Assembly: GCF_016937655.1 (NCBI RefSeq)
Contig: NZ_JAFHKL010000001.1
Location: 434,001-498,000, forward strand
DNA: 64,000 bases
Source of the DNA: Chromobacterium alkanivorans
GTDB taxonomy: Bacteria > Pseudomonadota > Gammaproteobacteria > Burkholderiales > Chromobacteriaceae
Direction: 5' to 3'
Of the stretch, positions 1 through 7,437 are shown piece after piece. The translations under genes were made by a program, and so were the position numbers. Under the pieces are notes generated by a model. That model saw nothing but the letters and a program-made list of their open reading frames with translations. It had not been told where the DNA came from and searched no databases. Each line of letters begins with the position of its first letter. Positions within the stretch are counted from its first letter, which is position 1.

Positions 1-359
1 GGCGCGCCCACCAGCGCCTGACGGGCGGTGACTATATTGCTGAAGCCCGCCAGGCGATAGCATTCCCGCGCACAGGTATCGCGGTTGGTCCACTTGCCGG
101 ACGCCCACATCCGCAACAAGGCGACGCGGGCGGGCTCGTGCTCGCCACGCCATTTGTCCCACAGGTAAAAACTCGTCTGCGCCTGCCGGATCTCCAGATG
201 GATGGCGGCGGTGTCGGCGGGATGGTCCGGGTGGTCGTCCGTCAGCGCAATGGATCCGATGCGCTCTTCATAGGCGGAGATCAAACTGGCGGCGCGTTGG
301 AGGACGTCGCGGTGCTGGATCAGCAGCTTCATCATGGCAATGCTCTCTCTGATAGCCAT
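1..359 (-). CDS. hypothetical protein, 3' end cut by window edge
   Basis: The reading frame runs open from an ATG at 359 to the window edge (119 codons, beginning MAIRESIAMMKLLIQHRD), so only the N-terminal part is visible. Its ATG overlaps the stop of the upstream gene in an ATGA junction, which implies translational coupling and one operon. The visible sequence is charged and looks soluble, with no signal peptide or membrane segment, and contains a WDKWRGEHEPARVALLRMWASGKWTN stretch only partly quoted here as WDKWRGEHEPARVAL. I do not recognise the family. An in-frame ATG at 335 is an alternative start. Confidence 0.6.
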   Translation of the reverse strand, partial: MAIRESIAMMKLLIQHRDVLQRAASLISAYEERIGSIALTDDHPDHPADTAAIHLEIRQAQTSFYLWDKWRGEHEPARVALLRMWASGKWTNRDTCARECYRLAGFSNIVTARQALVGA

Positions 360-739
360 CACTGCACGCCGTTAAGGTGTTCCAGCCCTTGTTTCAAGCG
401 CTGCTGTATCGGCTCCAGCAAGGCCAGCGCTTCCTCGCTGCTGAACAGCAGCGGCTCGTCGCGGCGTTCCAGCAAGGTGATCAAGGCTTGTAAGCCAGTG
501 TGGGCGGCGCGCATGTCCATCACGGCGCGCAGCAGGGCGGAGTCCAGCTCAATGTAATAGTGGTTCAGTTGCCAGCTCAGATCGCCCAGCAGCGCCTCGT
601 CAGAGGAAACCACGGGCAAGCGTTGCAGGCAGAGGCGCAGTTGCTCCATGACCGGGGCAGCGGCGGGTGTGGCGGCTTGGCCTGCGCAATGGGGGCAGGC
701 GGGCGGCGGCATAGCGGGGGGAAAAGTAGAGAAGGTCAT
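359..739 (-). CDS. small hypothetical protein
   Basis: The product is about 126 aa if translation starts at the ATG at 739, which has a GGAGA seven bases upstream; an in-frame ATG at 751 has no such site. The N-terminus is Pro/Ala-rich with a CPHC pair that could bind a metal or be incidental. The rest looks helical (residues ~30-120, with a LLERRDEPLLFSSEEALALL stretch). It ends in the ATGA overlap with the next gene. Small helical proteins of this type occur in accessory regions of beta-proteobacteria, but I do not assign a function. Confidence 0.6.
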   Translation of the reverse strand: MTFSTFPPAMPPPACPHCAGQAATPAAAPVMEQLRLCLQRLPVVSSDEALLGDLSWQLNHYYIELDSALLRAVMDMRAAHTGLQALITLLERRDEPLLFSSEEALALLEPIQQRLKQGLEHLNGVQ

Positions 740-802
740 CGTGGTCTCCATGTCAGCTTTGGAAACCTGCCTAGGCGAGGCTGAGGCAGGCACGTGACAA
801 GG

Positions 803-950
803 GTAGAAGACCGGCTAGTTCTACAACGACCGGTAGCCCATGGGGCTCCCTGCCACGGCCCGCCCCGAATGGGTACGGCGTGGCAACAGACGTAACGGTG
901 CCAAAGCGGACCGTTGTGTCTGCGGTAGAACTAATTTATGGGCTTCTACC
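803..950. repeat. paired GTAGAA inverted repeats upstream of the small operon
   Basis: Two inverted repeats share the same arm. GTAGAA at 803-808 faces TTCTAC at 819-824, and GGTAGAA at 924-930 faces TTCTACC at 944-950. Between them TGCCACG (851-857) faces CGTGGCA (879-885). They lie upstream of the minus-strand gene starting at 739 and could be operators or transcript hairpins. No function is shown. Confidence 0.4.
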
Positions 951-1371
951 CCCTGCGGCGTGAGATTGGGCACGACGCGGGACCAAGCCTAAACAGGCTG
1001 GGAGAGGGCGTCAAGGTGGGGGGAGTGACTAGCTCATTATTATTTTCAGATGTAATATCTGATTGTCATTGCGTTAAAATATAAAAGAGTGTAGCCAGTA
1101 TTTAAGCAATTCTCACTATGAAAAAATGAGGCTCCTTTTCTTGGGGGTAGGAGTCAATTAGTATTCTTGTCTTTAGTAGAAAAGAGTGTTTTTAGTGTAA
1201 TGATAGTCGATTTCATGTAGGTGAATATTTTGTAGGTAATAATTGTTTTTGCTGGTAAGGCTTGGCAAGGATATGGAATAAGCCGCAGTGCTAGGCCTCT
1301 TGTTGAGGAAGTCGTGGTGTACCTATATTTGGTATAAATGCTAAAAGGTTCAGTTTTGTTAGGGGATTTAT
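951..1371. other. AT-rich intergenic region upstream of ptuA
   Basis: Base composition falls sharply after about 1021, marking the edge of the imported ptuAB block. No convincing gene is seen. A short inverted repeat TCAGAT/ATCTGA (1046-1062) lies 310 bases before ptuA and could be an operator. The AT-rich stretch probably contains the ptuAB promoter, but I cannot place it. Confidence 0.4.
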
Positions 1372-2946
1372 ATGCCAATTCTTGTAAGAGCGCTGAAGCG
1401 TGGTGAGTATTTAACTCAGAGTGAAAGGGGGGCAAATACTGTAGTGCTTGCTCCTAGTACTTGGGATGATTATTCATACAAGACTTTGTTTTCAGTGGTG
1501 TTTTACAATTCGGGGGGGCGTGAGGTAGAAATAGGGACTGTTAAAATAGGTTATTTTGGGCAACCAACAGGATGGACTATTGATACAATGCAGCCCTCTT
1601 TTGGAGCACTACCCGAAAACTATTTTTCTCTTGGTCAAGATGTTGATTATTATAAAAATTTGCAAGAGGAGCTTTCTGAGGAAGAAAGAAAAGACGTTTT
1701 GATGGCTTTGCGAGATGTTGTCTTTATTGAGAACTTATTTTCGTTGGCTTGCAAAGAGAATGTTTTTGCTAACTCACTAACCCGTAGTGTTAGTTTGTCT
1801 GTTATTGATGGGCAATTTCGTCGTGTGCTGCAGGGTAAAGCGATATTAACGGACTTTCTCTTTGCATATCATGACCGAGGTAATGAGCGTAATGCGAAGG
1901 TATACCTAACTTTTCAAGTTGATCCAAAGTCAAAGCCGGCTACAAATATTCATGTTTTAATTGGAAGGAATGGTGTAGGGAAAACCACCATCCTAAACGG
2001 AATGGTTGGTGCTATTTTTTCACAGAGTAGTGTCGTGCCAAAGCGCGTCAGTTTCTATGAGTCATTGGGTGAGAATGGTGCATGGACAGCTCTTTCATCA
2101 AATTATTTTAGTAGCATTGTTTCTGTTTCTTTTAGTGCATTTGATCCCTTTGTTCCCCCTGTGGATCAACCAGATCGTAGTCGTGGAGTGGCGTATTTTT
2201 ATGTTGGGATGAAAAAATCGAGGTTCGGTGAGGATGGAGCCACACTTTTGCCTCCCAAAACAGAAGTAGACCTTGCAAATGATTTTGTAGAGAGCCTCCA
2301 GTCATGCTTAAGTCAGCCTGCCAAGCGCGATCGTTGGCTTACAGCAATTTCACGTTTGGAGTCGGATAGTAACTTTGCCGATATGAACCTTAGTAGGCTC
2401 GGTCAGGGTGATAATGATGAATTAGTTCAGGATGCATATTCTTTAATGCGGAGAATGAGTTCTGGGCACTCTATTGTATTGTTAACTATCACGAAGTTGG
2501 TGGATCTGGTGGAGGAGAAAACGCTGGTGTTAATGGATGAGCCAGAAAGTCATCTTCATCCTCCATTGCTATCGGCCTTCACAAGGGCATTGTCAGATCT
2601 GCTACATAATCGTAATGGTGTCGCGATTATTGCAACTCACTCTCCTGTCGTTGTTCAAGAAGTGCCGCGATCTTGTGTTTGGAAATTAACAAGATTGCGA
2701 GCGGAAGGAAGGTCTGATCGCCCAGATCGTGAAACTTTTGGTGAAAATGTTGGGGTGCTCACACGAGAGATATTTGGTTTGGAAGTATCAAAGTCAGGAT
2801 TTCATGATGTATTACAGCAGGAGGTTGATAAAGGAGGAAGTTTTGATGAAATTTTAAGATCGTATAATGGGCAGTTAGGATTTGAAGCTCAGGCTATTCT
2901 GCAGGCATTAATTACCTCTCGAAATAACGTAAAAGGAGGAATTTAA
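1372..2946 (+). CDS. ptuA: Septu-like anti-phage AAA ATPase PtuA
   Basis: The product is 524 aa. It has a Walker A motif GRNGVGKTT near residues 196-204, an ABC-like RMSSGHS signature near 360, and a Walker B LVLMDEPESHLHP near 385-397, followed by an H-loop-like ATHSPVV. This is the layout of the OLD/RecF-like ATPases used as PtuA in Septu systems. The first ~170 residues are a separate, unrecognised domain that probably carries system-specific sensing. The gene overlaps the downstream HNH gene by one base (TAATG), so the two are coupled. Base composition is far more AT-rich than the flanking core genes, indicating horizontal transfer. Septu is inferred from the ATPase+HNH pair; no reverse transcriptase is nearby, which argues against a retron form. 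Confidence 0.75.
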   Translation: MPILVRALKRGEYLTQSERGANTVVLAPSTWDDYSYKTLFSVVFYNSGGREVEIGTVKIGYFGQPTGWTIDTMQPSFGALPENYFSLGQDVDYYKNLQEELSEEERKDVLMALRDVVFIENLFSLACKENVFANSLTRSVSLSVIDGQFRRVLQGKAILTDFLFAYHDRGNERNAKVYLTFQVDPKSKPATNIHVLIGRNGVGKTTILNGMVGAIFSQSSVVPKRVSFYESLGENGAWTALSSNYFSSIVSVSFSAFDPFVPPVDQPDRSRGVAYFYVGMKKSRFGEDGATLLPPKTEVDLANDFVESLQSCLSQPAKRDRWLTAISRLESDSNFADMNLSRLGQGDNDELVQDAYSLMRRMSSGHSIVLLTITKLVDLVEEKTLVLMDEPESHLHPPLLSAFTRALSDLLHNRNGVAIIATHSPVVVQEVPRSCVWKLTRLRAEGRSDRPDRETFGENVGVLTREIFGLEVSKSGFHDVLQQEVDKGGSFDEILRSYNGQLGFEAQAILQALITSRNNVKGGI

Positions 2947-3797
2947 TGAGGCGCCTTACTTGCTTGGATGCTGATGCTTATGAGATATATGCCAGGTGTT
3001 CGAGCGGAGTGAGGGATGCTGCTTTAATAGAGCGGTTTCAAATGGTCGGTGAGGAAGTTGTTGAACATTATCAATGTTATAGTTCTTTGGCTAGAGTAAA
3101 TCAACTTTTCAGAGTGGTTCCTTGTAATAGAGGTGATGGCGCACAGGTAGTATTGCCGAATATCAGTAAGCAAGATTTCATAGATTTATACTCTTGCCAA
3201 ATGGCCAAAGATGGAAGGCCAGGTCGAGAGTATTATGACAAGATAAGAATGTTGGCTCCATTGGGGAAGTGCCCTTATTGTGGGTTTGGCCAAGTGTCAA
3301 CGTTGGATCATTTTCTTTCTAAGTCATACTACCCAATGTTTTCTATTTTTCCTGGAAATTTGATACCTTCTTGTGCTGATTGTAATAAAGATAAGGGTTC
3401 TTCTGTTTTGACAGAGTATAACCAAACACTTCATCCTTATTTTGAAAGTGACTCTATTGATTTAAGAAGGTGGGTTTTTGCTGAGGTTGTTCATTCAACT
3501 CCTGCAGTAGTACGGTATTTTGCTAATCCTCCTAGTGAATGGGATGGAGGGTTGAGGCAGCGTATCTTTAATCACTTTAGTAGTGGGCTTTCTAAGCGGT
3601 TTTCAGTGGAGGCTGCTTCAGAGCTTGCTGAGTTGAGTCGGTTGTTGCAGTTTTTTGAGACGAAGGAGGAGAGAAGAACTCATTTGGCAAGGGTGGCGCA
3701 GTCAAGTGCACTTAATTCATGGAAGGCAGCATTATATTGTGCGCTGACTGAAAGTGAGTGGTATCTTGACCACGGCTTTAAAGAAGGTATGGGTTGA
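2946..3797 (+). CDS. ptuB: Septu-like HNH nuclease PtuB
   Basis: The product is 283 aa. A zinc-binding HNH core is visible: CPYC at residues 109-112, LDHFLSKS with the catalytic-type histidine near 121, and CADCNKDKGS at 143 onward with C143 and C146. This CxxC...DH...CxxCN pattern is the HNH fold found in PtuB, where the nuclease works in complex with the PtuA ATPase to degrade nucleic acid during infection. The C-terminal ~120 residues are helical and unassigned. The start overlaps the ptuA stop. The gene has the same AT-rich composition as ptuA and no third partner follows: the next 250 bases are empty. Confidence 0.75.
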   Translation: MRRLTCLDADAYEIYARCSSGVRDAALIERFQMVGEEVVEHYQCYSSLARVNQLFRVVPCNRGDGAQVVLPNISKQDFIDLYSCQMAKDGRPGREYYDKIRMLAPLGKCPYCGFGQVSTLDHFLSKSYYPMFSIFPGNLIPSCADCNKDKGSSVLTEYNQTLHPYFESDSIDLRRWVFAEVVHSTPAVVRYFANPPSEWDGGLRQRIFNHFSSGLSKRFSVEAASELAELSRLLQFFETKEERRTHLARVAQSSALNSWKAALYCALTESEWYLDHGFKEGMG

Positions 3798-4053
3798 TGT
3801 GTGTAGTGATTAGGTTTTTTGTTAGATCACATAGTATTTCATTCAGGAGAATCGTCCCTGTCTCCTCTAGGAAACCAATATGCGCTAGGCCTAGGGTTAT
3901 TAAGTAGCTACTTTGGTTTGAGCAATTTCGTGATGAGTGATTTGGGGTAAGGTGAATTGAGCTGCGTTGTTACTCTTTAGTATTCGCCGGGTGGGGCCTG
4001 CCCTAAGTTATCCCCAACGTAGCGGATTCAACAGATGTAAGTACTCGCTCCCC

Positions 4054-5628
4054 TCACCCATCCCCCTCCACCTCCACCCGGTTCCGCCCATTCTCCTTGG
4101 CCCGATACAAAGCCTCGTCCGCGCGCTGGACGATGGTTTCTTGGGTGGCGTCGTCGTCGCGCGCGGTGGCCGCGCCTATGCTGACGGTGACCACGCCGGC
4201 CACGGTGTTGGCGGCAGCGGACACTGCCGCGCGCACCCGCTCGGCCAGCACCAGCGCGCCTTCGGCGTCGGTGTCCGGCAATAGCAGCAGAAACTCCTCG
4301 CCGCCGTAGCGGGCGGCAAAGTCGGTGGCGCGCGCCGCGCCGTTCAGGGCGGCGGCGATCTGTTGCAGCACCTGATCGCCCACCGCGTGGCCGTGGCTGT
4401 CGTTGACGCGCTTGAAGTAGTCGGCGTCCAGCAGCAGCACCGAGTAGGGTGCGTGGCTGCGGTGGAAGCGTTGGTATTCCGCCGTCAGCCGTTCCGCGGC
4501 GGCCATGCGGTTGCCCAGGCCGGTCAGCGCGTCGCTGCGCGCCATCTGTTCCAGCTGCGCCGCTCGTTCTTCCAGTTGGCGATTGGCTTCGCTCAGCGCC
4601 TCGGTGCGCTCTTCCACTTTTTGTTCCAGGCCGGTGTTGGCGGCGGCCAGTTCGCCGCGGCGCGCCAGCAGGGTGGCAGTCATCTGTTGCATGGCTTGGG
4701 CTAGCTGTTGCAGTTCGCGGGCGCCGCTGCGCAGCCTCCAGTCCGCTTGTTCGTCGCCGGCGCTGACGCGCTGGGCGGTGTGGGCCAGGGTTTCCAGCGG
4801 GCGGCTGAAGGCGGCGGCCAGCCGATAGACCATGGCCATCAGCAGCAGGGTGACGATCCAGCCGGGCAGGGTCAGCGCGGAGCGCAGCCGGCTGAGGGTG
4901 GCAGGCGCTTGCGGCGGCGCTTGGCGGACGATGACGCGCCAGCCGGGGCCGGGGGCGTCGTCTATCTTGGCGTCGGCGTAGAGATAGGTTTCGCCGTCTG
5001 CCCAGTCGCCTTGTTGGTAGCCCGGCCCGCTCAGCGGCGCGGGCATGTCAGCCCGGTCCGGCGCGCCGGGCGGAAACAGCGGGGCGTTGTTCTGGTTGAC
5101 GATGAAGACTTGCGGCGCTTCCCCGGCGCTGTGGCGCGGCAGGCGGTCGGCGATCAGCTTGGCCACCCAGGCCCAGGAGCTTTGGGCGGCCAGCGCGCCG
5201 CGCAGTTTGCCGGCTTCGTTATGCAGCGGGGCGGCGAATTCGATGCGGGGGGACGGCGCGCCGCCGCTGGCGGAGACGATGCGGCCGTCCGGGGCGATCA
5301 CGCCCAGCCAGGCGTAGTCCGGGTTGTGCAGCCTGATGTGTTCCAGGCCGCCGCGCAGCGCCGGGCTGTCCAGCGGGGCGCTGAGGAAGACCGGGGTTTG
5401 GGTGTGCAGGGCCAGTTCTCGCCGCCTTTGGCTGAGGCCGGCGGCCAGGGATTTGGCGATGCCGCGCGCGGTGGCCTGCAAGGCTTCGCCCTTGTCTTGC
5501 AGCAGGCCCTGGTTCAGTTGCGGTTCCAGTGCGGTGTCCAGCAAGGAGGCCAAGAGGAACAGGCCGCCAAACAGCAGACTGAGCCGCAGCCGGAAACTGC
5601 GCGGCCAGAGGTGGGAGAGAAGCTTCAT
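4054..5628 (-). CDS. membrane diguanylate cyclase with GGDEF domain
   Basis: The product is about 524 aa when read from the ATG at 5628 (MKLLSHLWPRSFRLRLSLLF). The frame is open further upstream, but that part runs through a repeat element and is unlikely to be coding. Order: transmembrane segment (~10-30), extracytoplasmic sensing region (~35-255, probably Cache-like), second membrane segment (VTLLLMAMVYRLAAAF), HAMP-like linker, coiled coil, then a GGDEF domain with RYGGEEF and the upstream FKRVNDSHGHAVGDQ substrate motif, both intact. It should make cyclic di-GMP from two GTP in response to an extracytoplasmic signal. No strong Shine-Dalgarno is visible, so the start is provisional. It is monocistronic. 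Confidence 0.85.
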   Translation of the reverse strand: MKLLSHLWPRSFRLRLSLLFGGLFLLASLLDTALEPQLNQGLLQDKGEALQATARGIAKSLAAGLSQRRRELALHTQTPVFLSAPLDSPALRGGLEHIRLHNPDYAWLGVIAPDGRIVSASGGAPSPRIEFAAPLHNEAGKLRGALAAQSSWAWVAKLIADRLPRHSAGEAPQVFIVNQNNAPLFPPGAPDRADMPAPLSGPGYQQGDWADGETYLYADAKIDDAPGPGWRVIVRQAPPQAPATLSRLRSALTLPGWIVTLLLMAMVYRLAAAFSRPLETLAHTAQRVSAGDEQADWRLRSGARELQQLAQAMQQMTATLLARRGELAAANTGLEQKVEERTEALSEANRQLEERAAQLEQMARSDALTGLGNRMAAAERLTAEYQRFHRSHAPYSVLLLDADYFKRVNDSHGHAVGDQVLQQIAAALNGAARATDFAARYGGEEFLLLLPDTDAEGALVLAERVRAAVSAAANTVAGVVTVSIGAATARDDDATQETIVQRADEALYRAKENGRNRVEVEGDG

Positions 5629-5703
5629 CTTGGTGCGGCCAATGGGGTGGTACAGCTTTATGTTTGTATCCACAGGCGCGGGATTGCAAGGCGAGGGGCG
5701 GGG

Positions 5704-5733
5704 TAAAAAAGAGCGCGGCCGCGTGGGCCGCGC
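5704..5733 (-). terminator. intrinsic terminator of the efflux operon
   Basis: GCGCGGCC (5713-5720) and GGCCGCGC (5726-5733) form an 8-bp stem with a 5-nt loop. On the minus strand the hairpin is followed by TTTTTTA. It lies downstream of the last efflux gene, with a MITE-like repeat between that gene's stop codon and the hairpin. Confidence 0.7.
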
Positions 5734-5771
5734 GAAAGGAGGGGATGGGGGTGACCGCTGGCCGGCGGTGC

Positions 5772-5917
5772 TTAGAACCTGTTTACGATCGGCTGCGCGT
5801 CGGCGATACGGCGTTGAAACCGCGCTCAAAATGCTCATGTACCACGAGTACATTCCGCTTTTTCGCCCGTTTTCGCCTTGTCTCGCCTTAGCTCGCGAGA
5901 TCGTAAACACGTTCTTA
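5772..5917. repeat. MITE-like repeat, copy 1
   Basis: The ends CTTAGAACCTGTTTACGATC and GATCGTAAACACGTTCTTAG are near-perfect terminal inverted repeats. The element is bounded on both sides by TTA (5772-5774 and 5915-5917), compatible with a 3-bp target duplication. An internal hairpin ATGTAC-CACGA-GTACAT sits mid-element. Four related copies lie near 16900, 22589, 31663 and 62981. No transposase is encoded. Confidence 0.85.
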
Positions 5918-6018
5918 GAGTGGCCAACAAAATCCCTGAGGCAAGGCGCGCCGACGCAGACAGTACATTGAGTACGGCAAGTCGGCGCAACGCCGCATCA
6001 GGGGTTTGTTCGCCGCTC

Positions 6019-7437
6019 TTACGTTTCGGTGAGGCCGCCGCCCAGCGCCTTGTACAAGGCTATGGCATTGCTCAACTGGCCGCGGCGCAGGTCCAGCAGC
6101 GCTTGCTGCGCCGCGTAGAGCTGGCGCTGGGCGTCCAGCAGTTCCAGCCGGCCGTCCACGCCGGCGCGGTAGCGCAGGCCGGACAGCTCGGCGCGGCGTT
6201 CCGCGCTGGCCACCGCGCGCGCCTGGGCGTCGATCTGGCGGCTGAAGGTTTCGCGGCCGGCCAGGCCGTCGGCCACTTCGCGGAAGGCGATCTGGATGGC
6301 GCGTTCGTATTCGGCCACGGCGCTGGATTTGCGCACTTCCGCCAGCCGCAGTTCGGCGCGCAGCCGGCCGCCCTGGAACAGCGGGATGTTGATTTGCGGC
6401 GCAAAGCTCCACACGTGCTGGCCGCCGTCGAACAGATTGCGCAGGCCGGGGCTGAGGAAGCCGGCGGAGGTGCTGAGCGACAGCCGCGGGAAGAAGGCGG
6501 CGCGCGCGGCGCCGATGTCGGCGTTGGCGGCTTCCAGTTGTTGTTCGGCTTGCAGGATGTCCGGGCGGCGGAACAGCAGTTCCGACGGCAGGCCGGCGGC
6601 CAGCCGGGTCACCACCGGTTGGCGGTCCAGCGGCAGCGGCTCGGGCAGGTCTTCCGGCGGTTCCGCGCCCAGCAGCAGGCGCAGCGCGTTGCGCGCCTGG
6701 TCCGCGGCGCGGGCGCGGGCTTCCAGGTCGGCGTCGGCGCTGGCCACCTGGCCTTCGGCCTGAGCCACGTCCAGACCGCCGGCTTGTTGCGCGTCCTTGA
6801 GCCGGCGCGCCAGCGCCAGCGATTGCCGCCAGTCCGCCTGGGTGCGTTCCGCCAGCGCCAGTTGCTCGCGCGCCAGCCGTTCCGCGAAGTAGGCGTCCGC
6901 CACCGCGCCCACCAGGGCGATTTGCGCGGCGCGGCGGCCGTGGTCGGTGGCCAGGTAGCGGGCGAAGGCGGCGTCGGACAGGGAGCGCACGCGGCCGAAC
7001 AGGTCGATCTCAAACGCGCTGACGCCCAGGTTGACGCCGTACTGGTTTTGCACGGCGGCCGGGGTGATCGGATCGGTTTCGCGGTTGGCCGGGGTGCGCT
7101 GGCGGGTGAGGCCGGCGCCGGCGTCCACGGATGGCAGCCGCGCGGCGCGCTGGATGCCGTATTGGGCTTCGGCGGCTTCCACGTTGAGAGCCGCCAGGCG
7201 CAGGTCGCGGTTGTTGCGTAGCGCCAGCTCGATCAGGCTTTGCAGCCGGCGGTCGCCGAACATCGCGCGCCAGCCCAGGTCGGCGGCATTGGCGCTGAGG
7301 TCGGCCGCGTCGGCCGTCGCCGCGTAGCGGGCCGGCACCGGGGGTTCCGGCTTGCGCAAGGGCTGGGTCAGCGAGCAGGCGGAGACGCTCAGCGCCAGCG
7401 CCACGCTCAGGGACAGGGGGAGGAGGGGCAATCTCAT
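6019..7437 (-). CDS. adeC: outer-membrane efflux lipoprotein (AdeC/OprM family)
   Basis: The product is 472 aa. It starts with a lipoprotein signal (MRLPLLPLSLSVALALSVSACS), with Cys about residue 21 as the lipidation site. The body is the duplicated TolC-type outer-membrane channel of the NodT/OprM subfamily, with the two long helical hairpin repeats (QFGIQRAAR-type and ANADIGAARAAFFPRLSLS segments). It forms the trimeric exit duct for the RND pump. Its ATG overlaps the stop of the pump gene in ATGA, so it is translationally coupled. It is the last gene of the operon, followed by a MITE copy and a terminator. Confidence 0.9.
   Translation of the reverse strand: MRLPLLPLSLSVALALSVSACSLTQPLRKPEPPVPARYAATADAADLSANAADLGWRAMFGDRRLQSLIELALRNNRDLRLAALNVEAAEAQYGIQRAARLPSVDAGAGLTRQRTPANRETDPITPAAVQNQYGVNLGVSAFEIDLFGRVRSLSDAAFARYLATDHGRRAAQIALVGAVADAYFAERLAREQLALAERTQADWRQSLALARRLKDAQQAGGLDVAQAEGQVASADADLEARARAADQARNALRLLLGAEPPEDLPEPLPLDRQPVVTRLAAGLPSELLFRRPDILQAEQQLEAANADIGAARAAFFPRLSLSTSAGFLSPGLRNLFDGGQHVWSFAPQINIPLFQGGRLRAELRLAEVRKSSAVAEYERAIQIAFREVADGLAGRETFSRQIDAQARAVASAERRAELSGLRYRAGVDGRLELLDAQRQLYAAQQALLDLRRGQLSNAIALYKALGGGLTET

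Noticed and set aside
1372..3797. Retron with ATPase/HNH effectors
   Set aside because: No reverse transcriptase and no msr-msd-like RNA in the flanks.
5629..5910. N-terminal extension of the diguanylate cyclase
   Set aside because: It would translate through the terminator hairpin and the MITE copy; the ATG at 5628 directly precedes the first membrane segment.
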